The notes: generated by a model from the sequence alone, not told the origin. A stretch of 64,000 nucleotides of DNA from Desulfitobacterium metallireducens DSM 15288 (GCF_000231405.2 NZ_CP007032.1:2852001-2916000); one strand, 5' to 3'. Shown: positions 34,910 through 43,332, counted from the stretch's first letter. A program made the numbers and translations.

Positions 34910-35124
34910 GAGTTGCGAGTACAGATGTGGAGGCCTTAAGCGAGCAGCTAGCAAACTCGGCGAAAACTGGCTTGCATTAGCGGGGCGGACACACGGATGT
35001 GTCCGGGCGCCAACAGAGCCAGGGAAGGCGATTCTGGCGCCGATCCCCGCCTGCTTTCATCCACCAGTTTGAGCCGTTAGTTTGCTTTGCGAGCGCCTGG
35101 CCGGAGCAGCTGTAATCGCAACTC
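34910..35124 (+). repeat. Structured GGA-hairpin element, copy 6 (right member of pair B2)
   Basis: Closed by GAGTTGCGA-G-TACAG / CTGTA-A-TCGCAACTC. Hairpin GGACACACGGATGTGTCC (34987-35004) replaces GGCACATGGACGTGCC of copy 4 with both arms changed, and the second hairpin is closed by GGCGCCA/TGGCGCC (35006-35041) instead of CCGACAA/TTGTCGG. These paired changes are direct evidence that the stems matter. The spacer between copies 5 and 6 has GTGGTAC/GTACCAC and CATGGGTC/GACCCATG stems. Confidence 0.82.
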
Positions 35125-35151
35125 GCTCCAGACACATGCTCGACCTTACAT

Positions 35152-36198
35152 TTAATCTTCGACAAGCGGGAAGACAACAGGTTCCTTCGTCGCTTGACAT
35201 TTATAAATCGCGAGAATGATCTCCAAAGCCTTGCGGCCTTCTTCGCCCGGGATTGCCGGCAATCGATCTTCCTTAATGGCATGAATCATATCCGTGATGA
35301 TCTCGCGATGTCCAAATCCATAGACTGTTGGCGGATCATTTTCTTGACTGTCTAAGATTTGCGTTTTCTCCTCTTCGCTTTCAGGAAACTCCCAGGTTTC
35401 AACCCGGTTAACAGCGATGCCGCCAATAATGACTGAACCTGTCGTTCCGAAGACATTAAGCGTTTCTTCAATATTTTTCGGATAGATCGTCGAGGCGGCT
35501 TCAATCAAACCAATGGCGCCATTCTTAAATTTTATGACGGCTCCTCCGACATCTTCCATCTCGATAGGACGCATCGCAGTTGCGGTATAGCCGAAGACGG
35601 ATTCTACAGGGCCAAAGGTCCATTGAAGCAAGTCAATATTATGGATCGATTGGTTCATGAGCACGCCGCCATCCTGGAGCTTCGTTCCACGCCAAGAAGC
35701 TTGAGCATAGTAGTTTTCATCACGATTCCAACGTACGGTCGCTTGACCATGGGTCAGTTTTCCGAAGCGGCCCTCATCCAAGGCTTTGCGCATCAATTTC
35801 ACCGACTTGTTAAAGCGGTTTTGGTGAATAACGGCGAGTTTCACGCCACCATCCTTACAGGTCTTGATGAGTTCATCCGCACTTTTTAGGGTCATCGCCA
35901 TCGGCTTTTCCACCATGACATGTTTACCTGCTTTAGCAGCTGCAATTCCAATCGGAGCATGTAAGTCTGAAGGGGTCGCGATGGTTACCACTTCAAGATC
36001 CTCATTTGCCAACATTTCGTCATAGGAGGTATAGGGTTTAGCTCCGTACTTATCAGCAAAGGCTTGCGCCTTCTCCGGAACAATATCGCAAACTGCCACG
36101 AGTTCCGCTTCCGGAATCGCCATGATCGATTCCCCATGTTTTTGAGCAATTCGTCCACAACCAATGATAGCAAAACGCATTTTTTTATCCATACTCAC
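35152..36198 (-). CDS. Gfo/Idh/MocA-family sugar dehydrogenase (WbpB/WlbA-like)
   Basis: A 348-residue NAD(P)-dependent oxidoreductase: Rossmann motif FAIIGCGRIAQKHGE at the N-terminus, the EKP motif (HVMVEKPMA) near residue 97, and a C-terminal sandwich domain. The phrase GHREIITDMIHAIKEDRLPAIPG is typical of UDP-N-acetyl-glucosaminuronate 3-dehydrogenases (WbpB/WlbA), which start synthesis of diamino-uronic acids. The likely partner acyltransferase is next, but no aminotransferase is in the window. Start GTG at 36198 follows AAAGGAT; an ATG two codons later is also possible. Confidence 0.85.
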   Translation of the reverse strand: MSMDKKMRFAIIGCGRIAQKHGESIMAIPEAELVAVCDIVPEKAQAFADKYGAKPYTSYDEMLANEDLEVVTIATPSDLHAPIGIAAAKAGKHVMVEKPMAMTLKSADELIKTCKDGGVKLAVIHQNRFNKSVKLMRKALDEGRFGKLTHGQATVRWNRDENYYAQASWRGTKLQDGGVLMNQSIHNIDLLQWTFGPVESVFGYTATAMRPIEMEDVGGAVIKFKNGAIGLIEAASTIYPKNIEETLNVFGTTGSVIIGGIAVNRVETWEFPESEEEKTQILDSQENDPPTVYGFGHREIITDMIHAIKEDRLPAIPGEEGRKALEIILAIYKCQATKEPVVFPLVED

Positions 36199-36240
36199 TC
36201 TTCATCCTTTCAAAATAGTCATTGTCTGAATTAATGATTG

Positions 36241-36272
36241 TTGAAAGGGGAATCTCCCGATTCCCCTTTCAA
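36241..36272. other. Perfect intercistronic hairpin after the capD-like gene
   Basis: TTGAAAGGGGAATC and GATTCCCCTTTCAA form a perfect 14-bp stem with a 4-nt loop, between the capD-like stop and the dehydrogenase gene. No T-run follows on the minus strand, so it is more likely an mRNA-stabilising or partial-termination hairpin than a full terminator. Confidence 0.7.
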
Positions 36273-36278
36273 ACTTAT

Positions 36279-38129
36279 TTATTGGTTCGCCACTGCTTTG
36301 GCAGTTTGCTTTCGAAATGTAGGAATGACGGTTTGAAGAAGCTCGACGACCTCATCCTTAGACAGATAGGTACCCTGCTCACGAATGGTATGGATGATTT
36401 CTTCGAGTTTCGCGGTCTCAACAGGACTTGGCTTGGCCACGAAAATGCGTTTATGCTTCGTGGCTGAGGTCCCTTCCTCTGCCGTGAGTAACTCTTCATA
36501 TAGCTTCTCACCCGGACGCATTCCTGTAAATTTAATCGGGATATCAACATCAGGTTCAAACCCGGACAAACGAATGAGGTCACGGGCTAAATCAACAATT
36601 TTAACAGGCTTACCCATATCGAGAATGAAAATTTCTCCACCTTGAGCCATCGCGCCAGCCTGAATGACCAGTTGCGAAGCCTCCGGTATGGTCATAAAGA
36701 ACCGGACCATTTCAGGGTGGGTGACGGTGACGGGTCCACCTTTCTTAATTTGCTTTTTAAAGGTAGGAATCACACTGCCTCGGCTTCCTAAAACATTGCC
36801 AAAACGAACGGCCACGAATTTTGTTTTAGAGCGTTTATCCATGGTCTGAATAATCATCTCAGTCACCCGTTTAGTCGCACCCATCACACTGGTAGGATTC
36901 ACCGCTTTATCTGTGGAAATGAGCACAAAAATTTTAACGCCGACTTTATCAGCAGCCTCGGCTAAGTTAAACGAGCCGACAATGTTATTTTTCAAAGCCT
37001 CTTCCGGGTTTTTCTCCATCAGCGGCACATGCTTATGAGCTGCGGCATGGAAAATAACGCCAGGTCGATAACGTTCAAAAACAAGCTGGATCTTCTCACG
37101 ATCTTTAATATCCACGATCTCAGTCGCGATCTCAATGCCAGGATGTTCAGTGCGAAGTTCTTGTTCAATATCAAAAATACTATTTTCACCATGACCCAAA
37201 ATCACGATTTTACCGGGGTTAAAGCGCGTGATCTGACGGCAAATCTCCGAACCGATTGAGCCCCCGCCTCCGGTGACGAAAACGGTTTCTCCCGCTAAGT
37301 AGCCAGCTACCTGCTCAAGGTCAACGTTAACTTGTTCGCGACCGAGTAAGTCCTCGACTTGAACTTCACGAATTTCTTTAGTATCCACCTTACCACTCAG
37401 GAGATCGTAAACGCCCGGCAAAATTTTTAAATCCACGCCAGTTTTTTCCGTAATCTGTACGATCTCGCGAATGACTTCTCCTGAAGCAGAAGGCATCGCA
37501 ATCACAACTTCATCAATATTATGATTTTTAACCACACGGGCAATATCCTTATGCGTCCCTAAGACGGGAATGCCCATGAGCTGAAGGTGCTGTTTTTTCA
37601 GGTCATCATCAATAAATCCGACGGGTCGCCCTTCATGATAATTTCGATTCTTAAGTTCACGAACTGCCACGACACCGGCATCTCCGGCGCCCACAACCAG
37701 CACCTGTCTCTGAGAACCCGGAACGTGCGGTGTAAAAACATTCTCTTGTATAATCCTCCAAGCAAAGCGCGAGGCCCCTATGAGAAAGAGGGTGGTAAAC
37801 CAAAGAAGCGCTGCCACGGAATGGGGAAAACGCATGGGTGCCAAGAAATAAACGACCGTGACTGTGGCTGCAGTACCCACGGTTGCCGCAAAAACAATCA
37901 ACAAAAGTTCACCGGTACTAGCGTACTGCCAAAGCCTTTTGTAAAGTCCAAAAACATAGAAAACCGCCAAATAAATTAGGGTGGCGGCCCATGCTGAATG
38001 GTAATAGGTCAACGTATATTCCGAAGGGATACTCCCTTCAAAACGAATATAAAAGCTTAAAAAAGCAGCAAGATTTACGAGTACGACATCAATCGCCATT
38101 AACATTAAAGTTCGCTTACGCCATAACAT
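36279..38129 (-). CDS. CapD/WbpM-type nucleotide-sugar 4,6-dehydratase, membrane-anchored
   Basis: A 616-residue protein with four N-terminal membrane helices, a first Rossmann-like CoA_binding_3 region (VLVVGAGDAGVVAVREL) and a C-terminal SDR domain of the CapD/WbpM type with FVTGGGGSIGSEICRQI and the STDKAVNPTSVMGATKR block. Such enzymes 4,6-dehydrate UDP-GlcNAc to start synthesis of deoxyamino sugars. It heads the polysaccharide cluster on the minus strand. The promoter region upstream holds a direct repeat (38179-38216). Confidence 0.92.
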   Translation of the reverse strand: MLWRKRTLMLMAIDVVLVNLAAFLSFYIRFEGSIPSEYTLTYYHSAWAATLIYLAVFYVFGLYKRLWQYASTGELLLIVFAATVGTAATVTVVYFLAPMRFPHSVAALLWFTTLFLIGASRFAWRIIQENVFTPHVPGSQRQVLVVGAGDAGVVAVRELKNRNYHEGRPVGFIDDDLKKQHLQLMGIPVLGTHKDIARVVKNHNIDEVVIAMPSASGEVIREIVQITEKTGVDLKILPGVYDLLSGKVDTKEIREVQVEDLLGREQVNVDLEQVAGYLAGETVFVTGGGGSIGSEICRQITRFNPGKIVILGHGENSIFDIEQELRTEHPGIEIATEIVDIKDREKIQLVFERYRPGVIFHAAAHKHVPLMEKNPEEALKNNIVGSFNLAEAADKVGVKIFVLISTDKAVNPTSVMGATKRVTEMIIQTMDKRSKTKFVAVRFGNVLGSRGSVIPTFKKQIKKGGPVTVTHPEMVRFFMTIPEASQLVIQAGAMAQGGEIFILDMGKPVKIVDLARDLIRLSGFEPDVDIPIKFTGMRPGEKLYEELLTAEEGTSATKHKRIFVAKPSPVETAKLEEIIHTIREQGTYLSKDEVVELLQTVIPTFRKQTAKAVANQ

Positions 38130-38178
38130 GAATTTTAAGTCCCTTCTTTAAAATTCCTTTAAAGCTCTTCAATAAATC

Positions 38179-38216
38179 ACCGTTTTACAGTTTACTATAG
38201 TTTTTACCGTTTTACA
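38179..38216. promoter_or_regulatory. Direct repeats flanking a -10-like element upstream of the capD-like gene
   Basis: ACCGTTTTACA occurs twice, at 38179-38189 and 38206-38216, 27 bp apart centre to centre, i.e. about two and a half helical turns. On the minus strand they flank TATAGT, which has no good -35. This fits a regulator-dependent promoter for the polysaccharide cluster. Confidence 0.5.
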
Positions 38217-38247
38217 ACAGGACATGTACTCCCCTTCACAGCTCAAT

Positions 38248-40086
38248 TCACTGTGCGACTAAGGATTTCAGTTCTTGTTCGATTTTTTGAGGTATAGCGC
38301 CTGAACCGCCCATTAAATAGAGCGATAAGGACGAATTTCCATTCGAGGCGACGGGAACCGTCAGCGTTTGAATTTGTCCTTTGAGCCAATTCTGAAGACC
38401 AGGATATTCTTCTAGTGAAGTCTTGGGTACAAGTACAATCGTCGAAGATTGATGCGTCGCTAAGGCTGCACCCGCAAGCGCATCGGGAAAATCTTCGCCT
38501 GTGGCAAAACTGAGGTTTTGAATATCTCCTTGAAATTCTTGGGCAACAGCAGCCATCGTATCATAACGTGACGCTCCCGCGAGTCGGCGAATTTGGGTGG
38601 ACGATAAGTTTAAACTGTCTTTAATCTGTTGCTCCACCTGCAAGGAAATACTGCCTTTTCCTCCAATAAGATAGACCTTCGCAGGGTTAAGACGTTTCAA
38701 GGTCTCTAAAGTCTCTGTCGGGATTTCCTCTGCTGAAGTCAACAGAATAGGCATCTTCTTCGCTCCGGCTATAGAAGCAATACCTAAAGCATCGGGAAAG
38801 TTCTCACCTGTTGCGATGGCTACGGCTGGAATACTCTGTAAAGATGTTCCTTGCGAAATCGTTTGTATCGATATATTTCCCTCTGCCGTGATTGCAGGAA
38901 GGGATGTGGCTGCTGTGGCCAAAGCTAAACTGGAAGCCGTGCTGTAACGACTATCTCCACTAATACGAACGATATTTTCTTTGCCCCAGCCCTTTTCCTC
39001 AAGGATTGTCGTAATTTTTGTCCCCAGCGCGCCTTCTCCGCCCAGCAGATAAATGGTCTGAGGTTGCAGCGTGTTCAAGGTAACAAGAACCCTGGGATCA
39101 AGCTCTTGTGAAGATGTTAATAAAATAGGCGCATCCAAGCGTGCGGCGAGTGGAACCCCTGCTAAAGCATCCGGGAAGTTATCTGCTCGTGCTAAAATAA
39201 CCGACTTTGAACCTTGGGGCCACCCTTTTTGAGCTTGTTGCAGCGCTGTATCAATCCGGTCGCTCCCTTGTAAACGCATCCATTCGGGAACGACTTTGGT
39301 CACTGCACCCGCATTTAAATCTCCTAAGTGATAAGGCAGTGGGGTCGTCCATGGCACCGTTTTTTGAGGAACTCCTTGCGCGGGCAAAGAACTCGCCGGA
39401 ACTCGCGTAACCTCCACTGCTGGAATATAACGGGCTAACCAAGCAGGGGGATTCGCAATCTTCTTCAGCACATCCTCCTGATAGACTATGACGGGCGTAG
39501 TCGGGGAAGTCACTGTAGGGGTTACACTGCCCTGAGATACTCCTATGCTCGTTGTGCTCGTATTAGTCGCTTCATTCGGGTTATTCTTTCCAGACCAAAT
39601 ATTATAGGCCCAGATCGCAAAGTACCAATTCTCTAATTTATTACGATCTCCATCCCCTATTTTAGGGACAAACGACCACTTTTCATTCAGAAGTTCCGCT
39701 CCCCGGCGAATATTAAACTCAATATCGGTCTTTAATTTTACAATGTTCTCAGGGCTTTCATATTTAGGTGAAATTTGCATGATGCCAATTGCTCCTGATG
39801 TGCTGAGAAGGGGTTGACCCAGACTATCGAATTGACGCCATGAACTTTCTTGAAAGGCAATCGCTTTTAGAATCGTGCTAGGGATCTCTTCTTCGCGGGC
39901 CACTTTTTCCAAAAGGGTATTGATCTCCTCTAAAGATGGATTGACTTGGGGTGTAAAATTTGTTGGAGTCGTCGTAGGGGTAGTTAAAGAATTCGTTGCT
40001 GCTAAAAGGAGGCTCGGTTCTCCTAAGGTTTGTACGAGTAGAATAGTACTTATTAGGACACTCATCCATTTTTTTCTGTTTTTCAC
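38248..40086 (-). CDS. Lytic transglycosylase (SLT) with three CWB2 modules
   Basis: A secreted wall enzyme of about 612 residues: signal peptide (MSVLISTILLVQTLG), a soluble lytic transglycosylase domain at about residues 45-165 with the catalytic Glu in IAFQESSW and the GAIGIMQI motif, a Pro/Thr linker, then three CWB2 modules (RLQGSDRIDTA, RISGDSRYSTA, RLAGASRYDTM). The ATG at 40113 sits too close to its GGAGGA; AAGGAGG seven bases before the GTG at 40086 gives the better start and a cleaner signal peptide. It is the fifth CWB2 protein of the window, at the far side of the polysaccharide cluster. Confidence 0.92.
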   Translation of the reverse strand: MKNRKKWMSVLISTILLVQTLGEPSLLLAATNSLTTPTTTPTNFTPQVNPSLEEINTLLEKVAREEEIPSTILKAIAFQESSWRQFDSLGQPLLSTSGAIGIMQISPKYESPENIVKLKTDIEFNIRRGAELLNEKWSFVPKIGDGDRNKLENWYFAIWAYNIWSGKNNPNEATNTSTTSIGVSQGSVTPTVTSPTTPVIVYQEDVLKKIANPPAWLARYIPAVEVTRVPASSLPAQGVPQKTVPWTTPLPYHLGDLNAGAVTKVVPEWMRLQGSDRIDTALQQAQKGWPQGSKSVILARADNFPDALAGVPLAARLDAPILLTSSQELDPRVLVTLNTLQPQTIYLLGGEGALGTKITTILEEKGWGKENIVRISGDSRYSTASSLALATAATSLPAITAEGNISIQTISQGTSLQSIPAVAIATGENFPDALGIASIAGAKKMPILLTSAEEIPTETLETLKRLNPAKVYLIGGKGSISLQVEQQIKDSLNLSSTQIRRLAGASRYDTMAAVAQEFQGDIQNLSFATGEDFPDALAGAALATHQSSTIVLVPKTSLEEYPGLQNWLKGQIQTLTVPVASNGNSSLSLYLMGGSGAIPQKIEQELKSLVAQ

Positions 40087-40149
40087 CCAAAACCCTCCTT
40101 GGTTGGAGTCCATTCCTCCTATTTCAACATCTTTATTCCAGTTTCCTGC

Positions 40150-40206
40150 TCAAAAATAAAGAAATAGGCCCTTTCGCCTACTTCACATGGCAAAAAGACC
40201 TATTTG
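40150..40206 (-). terminator. Terminator of the unknown exported protein gene
   Basis: AAATAGG pairs with CCTATTT around an inner CTTTTTGCC/GGCGAAAGG stem, followed on the minus strand by CTTTATTTTT. It lies between the gene at 40257 and the lytic transglycosylase gene. Confidence 0.8.
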
Positions 40207-40256
40207 TCTTAACCTTATAATAGAGAAGAGTATTCTCTAAAATTTATTATCCCTAT

Positions 40257-40919
40257 TTAAGTCAGTGGAGTTTCTCCCGAAATCATCCAGTGATCATTGG
40301 ACAGAATCAAGTTGACGCGAACATGAACGAGATGTTCAGTCTTTTCTCCTTGGGGCATTTGTTCCCCCAAGTTATAATCCTGTGCCACATAACGATAAGT
40401 GGCTTCAATCGTCCCTGCGGTAGAAGTAGCGGATTCTACCTTAATTTCATCAAAGCGAATATCACTCACTTCTAAACCTATCCCTTGAATGATGAAACTC
40501 TCAGCTTTGCGAGCATGCTTTTCATAAAGCTCCCCAACGTAAGCCTTGGCTAGCTGATTACGAAATTTGACCATATCTGTAGATTGCCATGCTCCGAAAA
40601 AATAGCCGATATTTTGCTTATAATCATTGATAATTTTCTGATTCAGCCCTTCTACCGTACTCTCGTTTTTGATTTCCTCAGTGAGTACCCCTTCAGAAGG
40701 CGTGAGAGGATCCACATTCAAATCGGGGTTGGAATTTCCCAGGACTGAATCGGTTGACTGAACCCCATCGCTGAGCACCTGCGTTTCCTTACCCGCTCCA
40801 AACTTGGTTAAAAGTGAGTTTCCCGTTGCAGGTGTCGTCGCCACAGCATAGCCGACAATTCCGATAGCCATCCCAAGTCCCAAAGCGACCGAGCCTACGA
40901 TCCAATTGATCTTGCGCAT
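40257..40919 (-). CDS. Unknown membrane-anchored exported protein
   Basis: A 220-residue protein I do not recognise. One N-terminal hydrophobic helix (WIVGSVALGLGMAIGIVGYAV) is followed by a Ser/Thr/Asp-rich linker and a C-terminal domain of about 120 residues with an alternating beta pattern, reminiscent of small NTF2-like or DUF4829-like domains (tail NLILSNDHWMISG). AAGGAG is 12 bases before the ATG. It ends in its own terminator. Its neighbourhood, beside wall enzymes, suggests an envelope role, but no more can be said. Confidence 0.65.
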   Translation of the reverse strand: MRKINWIVGSVALGLGMAIGIVGYAVATTPATGNSLLTKFGAGKETQVLSDGVQSTDSVLGNSNPDLNVDPLTPSEGVLTEEIKNESTVEGLNQKIINDYKQNIGYFFGAWQSTDMVKFRNQLAKAYVGELYEKHARKAESFIIQGIGLEVSDIRFDEIKVESATSTAGTIEATYRYVAQDYNLGEQMPQGEKTEHLVHVRVNLILSNDHWMISGETPLT

Positions 40920-41031
40920 AAACCTAAAAATCTCCTTTACCTGTTAATTATCAAGGATAAGTTCCCTTAACCCTAATCTTGCCCGGTAAAAGAGATTTTA
41001 GACACAAGCACGGCAGAATCTTAAATTTTTG

Positions 41032-41694
41032 CTATTGGCTCAGCTTACGGAACTGCACATAGGAATACAGGATAGGCACGCCGACCAGTAAGACCATTGC
41101 TGCTGCAAAGAGAGGGCCCACCCATTGCGCGGGTAAAAAGCCTAAGATGCCCAAAAGAATACCTCCGACCATCCAGATCGGTCCGGCAAAGCGGTGCGTG
41201 CGATACCAAACTTCTTCACTAGCTAAAGTCCAAGATGTCCGAATGCCAAAGAAATAGTTGAATTTGATTTTTCCGAAATAATTTCCCAGGACGATAAACA
41301 AAAGACCGATTCCCGAGAAGTACCAACGAGGGAGGGTTTCTAGATAACCGAGCCCTACACCTAGTGCTCCTACATGGGTCAAACTCATAAAGAAGATCAC
41401 AGCCAATGCGGTAATCCAATAAACTCTTGACATAGCCGGGTAATTTGCTTTTTTCGGATCAATCTTGGGGATGACCCAAAACAGAAGATAAATTCCCAAG
41501 AGAATAAACGGTAACATAAAGGCTCCCCCAAAGCGCGAGGAATAGCCATCGACCTGACCCGCTATATTCCAATGCGAAGGCACCTTCTCCCCTAAGTGCG
41601 GATATGCCCAGAACGCAATTGCAAAATCAATAATAACAAGCCCACCCGATAGAATTCTGGCCCAGCCCCCTTGACGGTTTCCAACACTTGGCAT
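41032..41694 (-). CDS. sdpI: SdpI-family membrane protein (immunity-like)
   Basis: A 220-residue membrane protein with about six helices and the DUF1648/SdpI pattern: an early HWNIAGQVDGYSSRFG segment and, in the C-terminal half, FNYFFGIRTSWTLASEEVWYRTH. In Bacillus subtilis SdpI protects against the SdpC toxin and sequesters SdpR at the membrane. It starts 2 bp after the sdpR stop. No sdpABC toxin genes are in the window, so this is an orphan immunity/regulatory pair. Confidence 0.87.
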   Translation of the reverse strand: MPSVGNRQGGWARILSGGLVIIDFAIAFWAYPHLGEKVPSHWNIAGQVDGYSSRFGGAFMLPFILLGIYLLFWVIPKIDPKKANYPAMSRVYWITALAVIFFMSLTHVGALGVGLGYLETLPRWYFSGIGLLFIVLGNYFGKIKFNYFFGIRTSWTLASEEVWYRTHRFAGPIWMVGGILLGILGFLPAQWVGPLFAAAMVLLVGVPILYSYVQFRKLSQ

Positions 41695-41696
41695 GT

Positions 41697-41990
41697 CTAT
41701 TCCTCCTTTTTTAAATCACTAAGGTCTTTGCCCAACAGTTCCAAGAACCAGCCCATCACATCTTCAAATACAGAGGTATTCAAAGAATAAATGATGTTTT
41801 GCCCTTGTCGCCGATCGCTGATTAAGTCCGCTTGTTTTAAAAGACTAAGATGGTGAGATATGCTGGGTTTTGTCATATCAAAATGGTCTGCGATCTCCCC
41901 TGCACTCATTTCTCCATCACGCAAGTCACGGAGAATTTGCCGTCTCGTCTTATCCGAAAGGGCTTTAAACGTTTCATTATAAGGGGACAT
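41697..41990 (-). CDS. sdpR: ArsR-family repressor SdpR-like
   Basis: A 97-residue winged-helix repressor. The helix-turn-helix core is MSAGEIADHFDMTKPSISHHLSLLKQADLI, seen here in two parts with the metal-binding cysteines of ArsR absent, as in SdpR. GAGGTGA lies six bases before the ATG. A consensus promoter and a short inverted repeat lie just upstream, fitting autorepression of the sdpRI operon. Confidence 0.9.
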   Translation of the reverse strand: MSPYNETFKALSDKTRRQILRDLRDGEMSAGEIADHFDMTKPSISHHLSLLKQADLISDRRQGQNIIYSLNTSVFEDVMGWFLELLGKDLSDLKKEE

Positions 41991-42019
41991 TCATCTTCAC
42001 CTCTTTTAATATTAGATAT

Positions 42020-42076
42020 TTAGACAAACTTCTAATTGCTTAATCCCATTATATGTTTGTTTGTGTTAAGTGTCAA
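42020..42076 (-). promoter_or_regulatory. Consensus sigma-A promoter and probable SdpR operator
   Basis: On the minus strand, TTGACA (42076-42071), a 17-bp spacer and TATAAT (42053-42048) form a perfect sigma-A promoter for sdpRI. Just downstream, TTAGA-CAAACT-TCTAA (42020-42035) is an inverted repeat overlapping the expected transcript start, a natural operator position for SdpR. Confidence 0.85.
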
Positions 42077-42107
42077 TTCTTTCAGAATTAATATTCACTT
42101 TCATGGC

Positions 42108-42148
42108 AAAAAAAGAGTAAGGCCTGTCCCTTCGGGCAGGCCTCACTC
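42108..42148 (-). terminator. Terminator upstream of sdpRI
   Basis: GAGTGAGGCCTGCCC-GAAG-GGACAGGCCTTACTC, followed on the minus strand by seven T. It would stop transcripts arriving from the gene at 42592. Confidence 0.9.
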
Positions 42149-42591
42149 ATGGTGCTCAATCGCGATGAGCTTTTTAATTCTTCCTTATTCAGTTTTTTAA
42201 ATGATTGCGCGCAATTTACATTTTTAAGGAAAGACCGTGGTTTTAACTTCTGAATATTATCCGTCCATCTTCTTCCCCACCTCTTAGCATTTTTTAATCC
42301 TTTCTTAGAGGTTATCTTCCCTACAGATCAATTTCTGTTTTTTCTCCCTAATGGAGAGCCCCTGACAAGGGGTTTTACAATGAACCTGTTTTCCGGTACA
42401 GGTCATAACCGTTTTATTCAGTTCAATTCCAGGGATTCATATCTTATCTATATTATATATGTTATGGCTGTCTTCCTCACTCCGGTTTCAAATCCTTACG
42501 TTTTTGAACACTAAAGCACAATTTTTTCATAATGATTACTACCTCTTATGCTGGATACCCTTCTTGCGAACGCTAAATACGCTTAGATTCG
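42149..42591. other. 443-bp gap with two possible minus-strand peptide ORFs
   Basis: No recognised gene. On the minus strand a 17-codon ORF (42530-42477, starting MKKLCFSV) has GAGGT ten bases upstream, and a 33-codon Cys-containing ORF (42406-42305, starting MTCTGKQVHCKTPC) has no visible ribosome site. Short hairpins ACCTGT/ACAGGT and CCCCTTG/CAGGGG lie inside the second. These may be decayed coding remnants or part of a long 3' UTR of the gene at 42592. Confidence 0.3.
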
Positions 42592-43332
42592 TTACCGTTT
42601 AGTGGCGAAGGGAGTTGCCCCATATATTTTTGCGCTCGTATCATTTCGAAGGATATGAGCGTCAAGATCATGAATCTCTTGATGGAATTGTTCAATACGC
42701 ACCTTGTCTTTCGCATTGAAAGCATCAATTCCACGATTGAACATGACATCGAGATAATTGCTTAAGGAAGAAGCTTTATTTGCTTCGGCTTCTTTCTTCA
42801 TTTGATTATCCCAGACCGATTTATGAAAAACAATGTACTTCTTGATATCCTGCTCATTCATCTGCGGGCCCGCATTAGGTCCATACAGATAGCCATCCAC
42901 ATATTGATGGACGTTCCAAGATGCACTGAAAGCTAGATTCAACGCGTCTTGACTGAGGGCACCGTCCCCAAAGTAATCTTGTACAGATGGGGCAAGCGCG
43001 AGGTCTTTTGTATCAGGCTCTTTATACTTTTTGGATCCCGAAACATCTCCCTGAGGAGTGACATTGATACCCGGTGGATTCGTTACCGTACTCGCTGGGC
43101 TAGCTCCTGTCGCCTTCGGTTGGCCTGAGGTATTGCCTCCCGCGCCAATTGAGGTCGCGCTAGCATCGTCCACAGGAGGTGTCTGCATAACGACTGGATT
43201 TTGGTCGCCTGAAATTGACCTATCCATAAAGACTTTCCAGGCACTCGGTCCATAAATCCCGCCGACAACAACAGCACCGGCTAATACGAGGGTCCCTGCC
43301 AAAGTGAGTACTTTTCTCTTGTCGAACTCCAT
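42592..43332 (-). CDS. Unknown membrane-anchored exported protein
   Basis: A 246-residue protein I do not recognise. One N-terminal helix (VLTLAGTLVLAGAVVVGGIYG) is followed by a Pro/Gly/Ala/Thr linker at residues ~45-100 and a soluble alpha-helical C-terminal domain of about 140 residues (YFGDGALSQDALNLAFSASW and FHQEIHDLDAHIL). AAGGGAGGG precedes the ATG. Its layout is like that of the unknown exported protein at 40257, though the C-terminal domains differ. An envelope role is likely. Confidence 0.65.
   Translation of the reverse strand: MEFDKRKVLTLAGTLVLAGAVVVGGIYGPSAWKVFMDRSISGDQNPVVMQTPPVDDASATSIGAGGNTSGQPKATGASPASTVTNPPGINVTPQGDVSGSKKYKEPDTKDLALAPSVQDYFGDGALSQDALNLAFSASWNVHQYVDGYLYGPNAGPQMNEQDIKKYIVFHKSVWDNQMKKEAEANKASSLSNYLDVMFNRGIDAFNAKDKVRIEQFHQEIHDLDAHILRNDTSAKIYGATPFATKR

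Noticed and set aside
42305-42406. A 33-residue Cys-containing gene
   Set aside because: No ribosome site and no recognisable family; kept only as part of the gap description.
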